Assembly (NCBI GenBank): GCA_016720935.1
Contig: JADKJP010000007.1
Coordinates: forward strand, 372,001 to 436,000
Reading direction: 5' to 3'
Length of the DNA: 64,000 nt
From: Bacteroidota bacterium
Lineage (GTDB): Bacteria > Bacteroidota > Bacteroidia > AKYH767-A > 2013-40CM-41-45
Shown: one piece after another, positions 45,408 through 52,988 of the stretch
Numbering within the stretch: position 1 is the first letter of the stretch
Layout: every line of letters starts with the position of its first letter
The notes under the pieces: model-generated
What the model saw: only the letters and a program-made list of their open reading frames with translations
Told to the model about the DNA's origin: nothing
The model's database searches: none
Made by a program: the position numbers and the translations under genes

Positions 45408-45908
45408 ATGAAAACAGTAAAATACCTCGCTATCTCATGTGCTTTAATTCTTGGAGCTGCAAACCACAGTTTTGCCCAGGAGACAGCTCCGGCAGCTACC
45501 ACTACTGAAGTAAAGGCGGATAACCCAAATGCCGCTGAAATAACCTTTGAAAATGAAACGCACGACTATGGTACTATTAAACAAGGTGCTGATGGCTCAT
45601 GTGAATTCAAATTTAAAAACACCGGTAAAGAACCATTAATCATTTCAAATGCAAAGGGCAGTTGTGGATGCACCGTACCTACATGGCCTAAAGAACCAAT
45701 TATGAAAGGTCAAACCGGTGTGATTAAAGTTCATTATGATACAAAAAGAGTTGGTGCATTTACAAAAACTGTTACCCTGAATTCCAACGCCAAAACTGAT
45801 CCGAAAATATTAACTATTAAAGGTGTCGTTGAAGCATCTGAAGACAATTCAGATCAAACTATGCCTGTCAAGAAAACATCCGGCTTACCACTGGAAAATT
45901 CAAAATAA
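45408..45908 (+). CDS. DUF1573 secreted protein, copy 1
   Basis: The ATG at 45408 (MKTVKYLAISCALILG) gives 166 residues with a signal peptide ending SFAQ. One Ig-like DUF1573 domain (~40-145) carries THDYGTIKQG, FKNTGKEPLIISNAKGSCGC and TVPTWPKEPIMKGQ. The C-terminal ~25 residues (EDNSDQTMPVKKTSG) are not shared with the other two copies. The role of DUF1573 proteins is unknown; they are abundant exported proteins in Bacteroidetes, probably periplasmic or surface. It is the first of three tandem paralogues, 36 bases before the next. Confidence 0.9.
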   Translation: MKTVKYLAISCALILGAANHSFAQETAPAATTTEVKADNPNAAEITFENETHDYGTIKQGADGSCEFKFKNTGKEPLIISNAKGSCGCTVPTWPKEPIMKGQTGVIKVHYDTKRVGAFTKTVTLNSNAKTDPKILTIKGVVEASEDNSDQTMPVKKTSGLPLENSK

Positions 45909-45944
45909 TAATTTTACTGAATTCTCATCTTCTAAATTCATCTT

Positions 45945-46397
45945 ATGAAACTCCGTTCAACTCTGTTTATCCTACTCCTGCTCTCATCCTTTGGCGGTTT
46001 TGCCCAGGAGGAGAAAAAAGTTCTCAGTAATATTGGCAATGTCGATGTCAACCAGGCTTCCTTCAAATTTGAAACGGAAGAACATAATTTTGGCACCATT
46101 ACTCAGGGAGAATCCACTACTTATGAATTTAAGTTTTCAAATACCGGAAATGAACCAATCATCATTACAAAAGCTGAAGGATCTTGTGGATGTACAGTAC
46201 CTGTTTATCCCAAAGAACCAATTATGAAAGGCCAGACTTCCGTGATTAAAGTAACTTTTAACTCTGCCGGTAAAATGGGGGTTCAGGATAAAACTGTCAC
46301 TTTAACCTCCAATGCGAAACAAAACCCGATGATTATCCATATGAAGGGGACTGTTGAAAAACCAATTGAACAACCTGCCGTAGACTCAAAAAAATAA
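45945..46397 (+). CDS. DUF1573 secreted protein, copy 2
   Basis: 150 residues, signal peptide ending FGGFAQ. The DUF1573 domain shares with copy 1 FGTITQGESTTYEFKFSNTG, KAEGSCGCTVP, PKEPIMKGQ and the strand VTLTSNAKQNP. The C-terminus is short (PIEQPAVDSKK). The conserved GSCGCTVP, with its two cysteines, is present in all three copies and could form a disulfide or bind a metal. It lies between its two paralogues and is probably co-transcribed with them. Confidence 0.9.
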   Translation: MKLRSTLFILLLLSSFGGFAQEEKKVLSNIGNVDVNQASFKFETEEHNFGTITQGESTTYEFKFSNTGNEPIIITKAEGSCGCTVPVYPKEPIMKGQTSVIKVTFNSAGKMGVQDKTVTLTSNAKQNPMIIHMKGTVEKPIEQPAVDSKK

Positions 46398-46458
46398 GTG
46401 GCACGAATTTAGATTACACTAACACTACATAACAAACAATCCAAAACAAATCACAAGA

Positions 46459-46929
46459 ATGAAAAAAGCAATCTTAGCAGTATCGATGTTCCTTTTTGTT
46501 GTCGCTGCAAATGCACAGCAAGATGCTAAAACAGCTCCTGCTGCTACTCCGGCAGTTCAGGACAACAAAAATGCTCCTGATTTTAAATTTGATGTTGAAG
46601 AATTCAATTTCGGCACAATAAAACAAGGTGAAAAAGTTTCCTACGATTTTAATTTTGCTAACGCAGGTAAGGAACCTCTCATCATCACTGAAGCTCATGG
46701 TTCTTGTGGTTGCACTGTTCCTCAATGGCCAAAAGAGCCGGTGGCTAAAGGTGCGAAAGGCGTGATTCACGTTGAATTCAATTCTACCGGTAAAATGGGA
46801 ATGCAGGATAAAACCGTTACAATCACTTCTAATGCTAAAGGCGGAAACAAAGTCCTCCATCTGAAAGGCAATGTTGAAGCTCCTGCGCCGGTGAAAACTG
46901 ACGCTCCTGCCGGAACAGATGCTAAGTAA
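46459..46929 (+). CDS. DUF1573 secreted protein, copy 3
   Basis: 156 residues, signal peptide ending ANAQ, then an Ala/Pro/Thr linker (TAPAATPAVQDNKNAP). The DUF1573 domain includes EEFNFGTIKQGEKVSYDFNF, EAHGSCGCTVPQWPKEPVA, and GKMGMQDKTVTITSNAKGG. It is closer to copy 2 (GKMG.QDKTVT) than to copy 1 (RVGAFTKTVT). It is followed by a clear terminator, which ends the three-gene transcript. Confidence 0.9.
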   Translation: MKKAILAVSMFLFVVAANAQQDAKTAPAATPAVQDNKNAPDFKFDVEEFNFGTIKQGEKVSYDFNFANAGKEPLIITEAHGSCGCTVPQWPKEPVAKGAKGVIHVEFNSTGKMGMQDKTVTITSNAKGGNKVLHLKGNVEAPAPVKTDAPAGTDAK

Positions 46930-46955
46930 TCCGAAACTAAAATAATTGTATTTTT

Positions 46956-46983
46956 AAGCCCTCCATTCGGGGGGCTTATTTTT
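46956..46983 (+). terminator. Terminator after the DUF1573 genes
   Basis: AAGCCCTCC (46956-46964) pairs with GGGGGGCTT (46969-46977; one G-T pair) around ATTC, followed by ATTTTTT. It is a standard intrinsic terminator. Confidence 0.85.
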
Positions 46984-47014
46984 TGCCCATAAATGGATAG
47001 TAAATACTTATGCT

Positions 47015-48241
47015 ATGCCAAAAACATCAATAAAAGGCCGTGAAATGCCGCCTTCTCCTATTCGCAAACTGGTCCCTTTTGCCGAAAAAGCTAAAAAAGA
47101 AGGTAAAAAGATCTATCACCTGAACATTGGTCAGCCCGATATTGAAACGCCAGAAACGCTGCTCAACGCGATCCATACATTCGCGCCGAAAGTCGTTGAA
47201 TACAGTCACTCTGCAGGAATTGAGTCCTATCGCCGGAAACTGACCACTTATTACAAACGATTTAATATTGAACTCGATTACCAGGACATCATCATCACTA
47301 CAGGTGGTTCTGAAGCCATTGAAATAGCGATGATGAGCTGTATGGATCCCGGTGATGAAATCATCATTCCGGAGCCTTTCTATGCCAATTACAATGGTTT
47401 TTCCACCCAGGCGAATGTGAAAGTTGTTCCTATACGCTCCACGATAGAATCCGGATTTGCTTTACCCCCTATCGCGGAATTTGAAAAACTAATTACCTCC
47501 AAAACGAAGGCGATCCTCATTTGCAATCCAAGCAACCCAACCGGCTATTTATACAGCAAAGAGGAACTTGAATCCCTGAGAGATCTTGTGAAAAAATATG
47601 ACCTCTGGCTTTTTTCTGATGAAGTTTACAGGGAATTCTGTTATGATGGAAAACCCTATACTTCGGTGATGCATCTCAGCGGTATCGAAAGCAATGTGGT
47701 GCTGCTGGATTCAATTTCTAAACGTTACAGCGCTTGCGGCGCCAGAATCGGTGCACTCATCTCCAGAAATAAAGAGCTGATGGCTACAGCGTTGAAATTT
47801 GCTCAGGCTCGTCTCAGTCCTCCAACCTTTGGACAAGTTGCCGCTGAAGCAGCAATCGATACTCCGGACAGCTATTTCGAAAAAGTCAAAGCTGAATACA
47901 TTGAAAGAAGAAATCTTGTAGTTAGCAGTCTGAATAAAATGGAAGGTGTCTTTTGCCCGAAACCAAGTGGCGCGTTTTATTGCATCGCTCAATTGCCCAT
48001 CGACAATTCTGATACATTCTGCCAATGGCTATTGGAAACCTTTAGCTATGAAAATGAAACAGTGATGCTTGCTCCAGCAACAGGATTCTATTCAAAGCCT
48101 GAATCAGGCAAACATGAAGTTCGTATCGCTTACGTCCTGAACCAGGAGTCCTTAAAAAAAGCGATGAAATGTCTGGACGAAGCACTCAAAGTCTATCCCG
48201 GAAGAACCTTACAACACATTGAAATGAAAGCTGTCAACTAA
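47015..48241 (+). CDS. PLP-dependent aminotransferase (aspartate aminotransferase family)
   Basis: A 408-residue fold type I class I/II aminotransferase. Characteristic segments are HLNIGQPDIETP, VEYSHSAGIESYRRKL, CNPSNPTGYLYS and SDEVYREFCYDG. The PLP lysine lies in LLDSISKRYSACGARIG, and the substrate arginine in HEVRIAYVLN. The substrate cannot be fixed from sequence; aspartate or an aromatic amino acid is likely. It starts 86 bases after the DUF1573 terminator region, is transcribed alone and ends in a bidirectional terminator facing the M43 protease. Confidence 0.9.
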   Translation: MPKTSIKGREMPPSPIRKLVPFAEKAKKEGKKIYHLNIGQPDIETPETLLNAIHTFAPKVVEYSHSAGIESYRRKLTTYYKRFNIELDYQDIIITTGGSEAIEIAMMSCMDPGDEIIIPEPFYANYNGFSTQANVKVVPIRSTIESGFALPPIAEFEKLITSKTKAILICNPSNPTGYLYSKEELESLRDLVKKYDLWLFSDEVYREFCYDGKPYTSVMHLSGIESNVVLLDSISKRYSACGARIGALISRNKELMATALKFAQARLSPPTFGQVAAEAAIDTPDSYFEKVKAEYIERRNLVVSSLNKMEGVFCPKPSGAFYCIAQLPIDNSDTFCQWLLETFSYENETVMLAPATGFYSKPESGKHEVRIAYVLNQESLKKAMKCLDEALKVYPGRTLQHIEMKAVN

Positions 48242-48261
48242 GACTCTGATATTTATGAAAA

Positions 48262-48295
48262 ACAAAAGCCGGATTCAATAGGATCCGGCTTTTGT
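48262..48295. terminator. Bidirectional terminator after the aminotransferase
   Basis: ACAAAAGCCGGAT (48262-48274) pairs with ATCCGGCTTTTGT (48283-48295), 13 bp, with an 8-base loop and T-rich flank. It serves the convergent aminotransferase and M43 protease genes. Confidence 0.85.
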
Positions 48296-48331
48296 TTTAT
48301 CTTAAAATATGGGTGTCTCTCACCCATACGA

Positions 48332-49837
48332 TTATTGCTTTACAATTTTCTTTGTAGCACTATATCCCGAAGCAGTAGAAAATCTCACAGTATAAATTCC
48401 GGGACTAACGGAACTCAGATCAATTACATCATTATTTCCGGTGAAATTCTTATTGACAGAAATGATCTGTCCCATCACATTCACCACAGTAATTTCCACT
48501 TTTTCACCAGACGGAATTGAACCGGAAATGTGAAATAATCCTTCTCCCGGATTGGGATAAATGCTCAATCCGGAAAGCCAGGCAATTTCTTCTATTCCAA
48601 CTACGCGACATCCCGTTGATGTTCTCAGACTGTTTCGCGCACCGCTCATTGTTGCATCAACCCTGGACTTTTGTCCATTGGTGAACATAGCCATGCAATT
48701 ATCATTCACATAATCCATATAATTCATGAACATGTCTCCGTTAGGCCCATTGCTGCAAGTGATATGTGGAAAATTCGGGCACTGATAATTATGATCCTGC
48801 TGTGTAGGTGTATCGTTTACAAAATCATCTCCACAATTAGCATCTCCCCAGATGTGACGTAGATTCAACCAATGTCCGATTTCATGAGTAGCTGTTCTGC
48901 CGAGATCATATGGACTTGTTACGGCTCCATTTGTTCCAAAATATTTGTAACCGATCACAACTCCATCAGTGAGTGGACTTGTTGCCAAATCCGCAGGGAA
49001 TTGAGCATAACCCAACAATCCTCCTCCAAGATTACATACCCACAAATTCAAATACTTATGCGGATCCCAGGAGTTTACGCCTCCTGTAGAATTCGACTTC
49101 ACACCGTTATCACCAAAAAATTCCAATGTATCTGTCTGAGTTCTTGTGATTCCATTTGTTGGTTGTCCGGACGGCGTTCTTGATGCCATGCAAAATTCAA
49201 TCTTGGTATCCGCCGCAACACCTGAAAATGCTCCCGGAACAATTCCAAAATCAGAATTGCGTTTCCTGAAATCCGCGTTCAGAACTTCAATTTGGGAGAG
49301 AATTTGAGAATCAGAAATATTTTCTGTTTGGTTGTTATAAACGACATGTACAACCACAGGAATTGTTACATCCGGGGGATCCTGGACCACTACAGTATTT
49401 ATTAGAGTGACACGCATAGTCATGTCCACCTGGTTGCTGGAACACGGGTTATTATCGTCCAGGTAAAAATCAAGAAGCAAATCATAGTCCCCGGTAACAG
49501 ACGGAGTAAAATCGATGGATGAAGGTCCGCCAGCAGTTCCACAGCCATCGTCATCACTTGCAATCAGGTTTCCACCACCTGCCGGATAAATTGATATCTG
49601 GCTGTCAAAAGTTGGTGTCCCGCATGTTGAAATACGATAAGTGTTCCCTGCAACCATTCCGGTTACACGGTTAAATTCACCCGCCCAGGTTTGTGGTGCT
49701 TCCACAAAATCATTCACAACAGTTGGCGCTGATCCGGTTAAATATATCGTGTTGTCATACGGACATTGTGCTCCGGCTTCAGTTGCAATGAAATAAACTA
49801 CACAAGAAACAATTAGGGTTCTGAAAATAGTTTTCAT
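48332..49837 (-). CDS. T9SS-exported M43 (pappalysin-type) zinc metalloprotease
   Basis: 501 residues. A signal peptide (ends AGAQ) is followed by a beta-sandwich resembling the bacterial pre-peptidase (PPC) domain (~25-148: YRISTCGTPTFDSQISIYPA, DYDLLLDFYLDD). The catalytic domain (~155-405) begins TIPVVVHVVYNN and holds the zinc motif HEIGHWLNLRH (318-328) with a downstream Met-turn-like MDYV. A T9SS type A sorting domain ends it (LSIYPNPGEGLFHISG, KKIVKQ). Most family members carry a pro-region of the form 'RTC.TM..L......DPSL' at their N-terminus; here that element is the separate upstream gene. It overlaps that gene by 4 bases. Confidence 0.92.
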   Translation of the reverse strand: MKTIFRTLIVSCVVYFIATEAGAQCPYDNTIYLTGSAPTVVNDFVEAPQTWAGEFNRVTGMVAGNTYRISTCGTPTFDSQISIYPAGGGNLIASDDDGCGTAGGPSSIDFTPSVTGDYDLLLDFYLDDNNPCSSNQVDMTMRVTLINTVVVQDPPDVTIPVVVHVVYNNQTENISDSQILSQIEVLNADFRKRNSDFGIVPGAFSGVAADTKIEFCMASRTPSGQPTNGITRTQTDTLEFFGDNGVKSNSTGGVNSWDPHKYLNLWVCNLGGGLLGYAQFPADLATSPLTDGVVIGYKYFGTNGAVTSPYDLGRTATHEIGHWLNLRHIWGDANCGDDFVNDTPTQQDHNYQCPNFPHITCSNGPNGDMFMNYMDYVNDNCMAMFTNGQKSRVDATMSGARNSLRTSTGCRVVGIEEIAWLSGLSIYPNPGEGLFHISGSIPSGEKVEITVVNVMGQIISVNKNFTGNNDVIDLSSVSPGIYTVRFSTASGYSATKKIVKQ

Positions 49838-50247
49838 TTTGAGCCTCCTTCTGTTCCATGAACAAAACCAGTGATAGTTTTTTTCTTTTTTACTGGTTCC
49901 TTTTGGACTTCAGCTCCGGAAGCAGGAGAAGTGACTGCTTCTTGTTTATTTTGATTTCTGCTTCTGATCAAGGCAGCTTTTGCTGCAGCGTATCGTTGCT
50001 GATCAACTTCCCTGTTTCCTGTTGGAATATAACCGGGAATTGAGGGAATCAAAGAGGTGGCCTGAGGAACTGTATTCGCTTTTATCCACTCCTGTGTAGC
50101 TCGCTCATGATCCTCGTGCACTTTACGCAAAGAAGGATCTTTTTTCATGCGTTCCTCGAGCGAAGTCATTGTTGCACAGGTTCTGTCCTGTGCAAAACCG
50201 GCAAACGAAGGAACGACCAATAAAATAAGTAAGTACAATTTTTTCAT
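49834..50247 (-). CDS. Small secreted protein resembling the pro-region of an M43 protease
   Basis: 137 residues, signal peptide ending AGFAQ. The mature start is DRTCATMTSLEERMKKDPSL, followed by HEDHERATQEWIK, which is the pattern found at the beginning of many Bacteroidetes M43 proteases. The rest is a charged, Pro/Ala/Lys-rich linker (AAKAALIRSRNQNK, EPVKKKKTITGF). Its stop overlaps the protease start by 4 bases. A plausible role is a separately made pro-segment or chaperone/inhibitor for the protease, but a relic of gene splitting is equally possible. Confidence 0.75.
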   Translation of the reverse strand: MKKLYLLILLVVPSFAGFAQDRTCATMTSLEERMKKDPSLRKVHEDHERATQEWIKANTVPQATSLIPSIPGYIPTGNREVDQQRYAAAKAALIRSRNQNKQEAVTSPASGAEVQKEPVKKKKTITGFVHGTEGGSK

Positions 50248-50281
50248 AGGCTCATATATTTCTAATGATTCAAGAGATTCT

Positions 50282-50311
50282 CAAAAATAAAAAAATCAAC
50301 GATACTCACAA
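50282..50311 (-). promoter_or_regulatory. Promoter for the M43 protease pair
   Basis: On the minus strand ATTG (TTG at 50309-50311), exactly 19 bases, then TATTTTTG (50282-50289). The start would fall near 50275, ~28 bases before the ATG at 50247. Confidence 0.6.
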
Positions 50312-50365
50312 TGTTGATTTAGTGCTAATCTTCAACAATTCAATTGTAAATTTAGGGATCGAAAT

Positions 50366-51580
50366 TTATTCAAAATCAGGGTACAACAGATACTTTTTCC
50401 TTACCGCCTTAAATTGAATCAGTTTTTGAATCCATGACTTTCGAATTACATCCTCATTTTTTCCTGATTCGATTTGCTTTCTTAATAAAGCTGTTCCTGC
50501 AAGTTTCTCAAAAAAGGGAATAAAAAATGCTTCCTTCTCTGAATAAGAAGCATAAAACTGAATCAACCATTGAAGATTCAAACGAGTAAATACACTATCT
50601 CTTGTTGCACTTCTTAAGTCCAGACCCTGGCAAAGGCTGTCTTTATAAGGAGGGTTCAAAGCAATACCCGGCAAATCCTTTGGTGTAAATTCAAAATTGC
50701 CTCCTTTAAAACCGGGGTAACCGATGCATTGAAATGGTAATTCAGTCCCTCTTCCAAGACTCACTCTTGTGCCTTCAAAAAAACAAAGCGAAGGATACAA
50801 ATACACTGCAGTCATATTTGGCAAATTTGGAGATGGCCTGACAGGTAATTGATACAAATCCTTATGTGTATAACCTTGTACCTTAATGACCTTCAGACTG
50901 CACATTTTTTTTCGCTTGAGCCATTTTTCTCCGTTCAGCATTTTCGCATATTCTCCAATTGTCATTCCATGTACAACAGGAATGGAATTCATGCCAACAA
51001 AGGAGCGATAGGCTGTATCAAGAACCGGCCCGTCCACATAAAAACCATTTGGATTGGGCCGGTCCAGAATGATCAGCAGTTTATTTTGCTCCGCGCATGC
51101 TTCCATCACATATTGCAATGTGGAGATATAGGTATAAAACCTTGCCCCTACATCTTGTATATCAAAGAGAATTACATCCGTTCCTTCAATATCCGCCTTG
51201 GTAGGTTTAAGGTGTTTTCCATACAAAGAAATGATGCGAATACCGGTTTTTGCATCCACACCATTGCTGATTTTTTCTCCTGCACCCTGCTCTCCCCTGA
51301 AACCGTGTTCCGGCGCGAAAACGCTTTTAATTTTAATACCGAGTTTGTGCAAACTATCGACCAAATGGGTTGTTCCGATTCTGGAGGTTTGATTGGCAAC
51401 AATGGCGATTCTTTTCCCCTTAATCAAAGGCAGATAGGCTTCCATTCGCTCAGCGCCAACCTTTAAATCCTTACCGGTTTTAATTCGTGCAGCATAATCA
51501 GTCAATTGTGCGTTCACCGGTGCAATCACGGTAAATAACAAGATAAGAATATTGAAAAAGATTTTTCCCTGACTATTCAT
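50366..51580 (-). CDS. NamZ-like exo-beta-N-acetylmuramidase (DUF1343)
   Basis: ~404 residues with a signal peptide ending APVNAQ; the second ATG (51580) is preferred over the one at 51586. Family hallmarks are RIAIVANQTSRIG, VFAPEHGFRGEQGAGEKISN, LYGKHLKPTKADI, ILFDIQDVGARFYTYISTL, LDRPNPNG and VVHGMTIGEYAKM. NamZ removes MurNAc from the non-reducing ends of peptidoglycan chains and was characterised in Bacillus and Tannerella. The gene probably serves wall recycling in the periplasm. It is monocistronic and divergent from the permease gene. Confidence 0.88.
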   Translation of the reverse strand: MNSQGKIFFNILILLFTVIAPVNAQLTDYAARIKTGKDLKVGAERMEAYLPLIKGKRIAIVANQTSRIGTTHLVDSLHKLGIKIKSVFAPEHGFRGEQGAGEKISNGVDAKTGIRIISLYGKHLKPTKADIEGTDVILFDIQDVGARFYTYISTLQYVMEACAEQNKLLIILDRPNPNGFYVDGPVLDTAYRSFVGMNSIPVVHGMTIGEYAKMLNGEKWLKRKKMCSLKVIKVQGYTHKDLYQLPVRPSPNLPNMTAVYLYPSLCFFEGTRVSLGRGTELPFQCIGYPGFKGGNFEFTPKDLPGIALNPPYKDSLCQGLDLRSATRDSVFTRLNLQWLIQFYASYSEKEAFFIPFFEKLAGTALLRKQIESGKNEDVIRKSWIQKLIQFKAVRKKYLLYPDFE

Positions 51581-51594
51581 GTGCATGCCTGAAT

Positions 51595-51624
51595 CAAATA
51601 TCTTTAGACGCTAATCTTTGCAAA
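51595..51624 (-). promoter_or_regulatory. Possible promoter for the NamZ-like gene
   Basis: TTTG (51621-51624 on the minus strand), 18-base spacer, GATATTTG (51595-51602; one mismatch to TAnnTTTG). The predicted start is near 51588, giving a short leader to 51580. Confidence 0.4.
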
Positions 51625-51638
51625 CTTACGGTTCTGTT

Positions 51639-52862
51639 TTGAACTACGAATTATTCATCGCAAGAAGAATTGCCTTTTCCAGGGAGGGTAAATCATCAGT
51701 ATCACGACCGATACTCAGGATTGCCATGGCCGGTGTCGCGCTGGGCTTTGCCGTGATGGTAATTGCCCTGGCTATCGTTACCGGATTCAAACAGCAAATC
51801 AGGGATAAGGTTATTGGTTTTGGATCACATATCCAGGTGAGCAATTTTGATGAGAATAATTCTTTTGAAACCAAACCCATCTTCAAAACACAGGATTTTT
51901 TAAAGGAACTAAAAAATGATCCTGAAATTGAACATGTCCAGACATTTGCGACCAAAGCGGGAATAATTAAGACAAAAGAAGAAATAGAAGGTGTTGTCGC
52001 GAAAGGAATTGGACCTGATTTCAACTGGGACTTTTTTAACTCACGTCTTGTGGAAGGTAGCATCATTCAATTTAAGGATACGCAACGAAGCAATGATGTA
52101 TTGATTTCAAAATTGCTCAGCCAAAAACTCAATCTGCATACAGGTGATAACCTTGTCATGTATTTTATTCAACAACCGCCAAGGGCAAGAAAATTTACCA
52201 TAACCGGAATCTACGAAACCGGACTGGAAGAATTTGATAACCTCTATCTCTTTTGTGACATTGCACAAATTCAAAAACTGAATGACTGGACCACGGATCA
52301 GGTGGGAGGTTTTGAAATCAAAATCCGTGATTTTAATAAGCTGGAGGAAGAAGGGAAAAAAGTTTATAACATCACAGGATCCGATCTCAATGCAAAAACA
52401 ATAAAGGAAATCTATCCTCAGATTTTCGACTGGCTCGATTTGCAAAATATCAATGCGATCATCATCATCACCCTGATGATAATCGTTGCAGGAATCAATA
52501 TGATTTCAGCACTACTCATCATCATTCTAGAACGGGTGAATATGATTGGAACTTTGAAAGCGATTGGAGCTGGAAGCATTAGTATCCGTAAAATATTTCT
52601 TTATGTTTCAGGGTTCCTGCTTTTCCGTGGCCTCCTTATGGGTAACCTCATCGGTATTGGCTTGTGTTATCTTCAAAAGACCTTCCACTGGATTCACCTT
52701 GATCAGCAGTCCTATTATATCAGCGTAGTTCCTATCAGTATAAGCCCGGTTCATATTCTTTTACTTAATATCGGAACCCTTTTGATTTGTATTGCCATGC
52801 TGGTCATCCCTTCCATGATTGTCACCAGGATCAGTCCTATTCAGGCGTTAAGATACTCATAG
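51639..52862 (+). CDS. LolC/LolE-type ABC permease (FtsX family)
   Basis: About 407 residues if the TTG at 51639 is the start (MNYELFIARRIAFS, as in homologues); another TTG at 51618 would add 7 residues. No ATG is available in frame near the start. One membrane helix lies near the N-terminus (AGVALGFAVMVIALAIVTGF) and three near the C-terminus (IIIITLMIIVAGINMISALL and onward), with a periplasmic domain between. GTLKAIGAGSISIRKIF is the FtsX/MacB_PCD signature. LolCDE releases lipoproteins from the inner membrane. No ATPase or LolD gene is beside it. Confidence 0.88.
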   Translation: MNYELFIARRIAFSREGKSSVSRPILRIAMAGVALGFAVMVIALAIVTGFKQQIRDKVIGFGSHIQVSNFDENNSFETKPIFKTQDFLKELKNDPEIEHVQTFATKAGIIKTKEEIEGVVAKGIGPDFNWDFFNSRLVEGSIIQFKDTQRSNDVLISKLLSQKLNLHTGDNLVMYFIQQPPRARKFTITGIYETGLEEFDNLYLFCDIAQIQKLNDWTTDQVGGFEIKIRDFNKLEEEGKKVYNITGSDLNAKTIKEIYPQIFDWLDLQNINAIIIITLMIIVAGINMISALLIIILERVNMIGTLKAIGAGSISIRKIFLYVSGFLLFRGLLMGNLIGIGLCYLQKTFHWIHLDQQSYYISVVPISISPVHILLLNIGTLLICIAMLVIPSMIVTRISPIQALRYS

Positions 52863-52890
52863 TCAATATTATATATTATAAAAAAAGTTC

Positions 52891-52930
52891 CTGAGAAGTA
52901 TTAACTTCGCAGGCCGGAAAGAAATTCCGG
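52891..52930 (+). promoter_or_regulatory. Two small hairpins in the cystathionine beta-synthase leader
   Basis: GAAGT (52895-52899)/ACTTC (52904-52908) with flanking CTG/CAG, and CCGGAA (52914-52919)/TTCCGG (52925-52930). They lie ~60-100 bases before the ATG at 52989. They may be a weak terminator of the preceding permease gene or a leader structure; I cannot match a known riboswitch. Confidence 0.3.
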
Positions 52931-52988
52931 ATCAATCAGATTTTAGCCAAAATTCAAATAAAAAATCCATCCATTATACGCTCAGATT

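Noticed and set aside
50849..51466. A 205-codon open frame on the plus strand opposite the NamZ-like gene
   Set aside because: Cysteine- and histidine-rich translation with no domain, entirely inside a well-supported gene on the other strand.
52863..52988. SAM riboswitch upstream of cystathionine beta-synthase
   Set aside because: Only two short hairpins; I cannot find the conserved SAM-I or SAM-II core bases.
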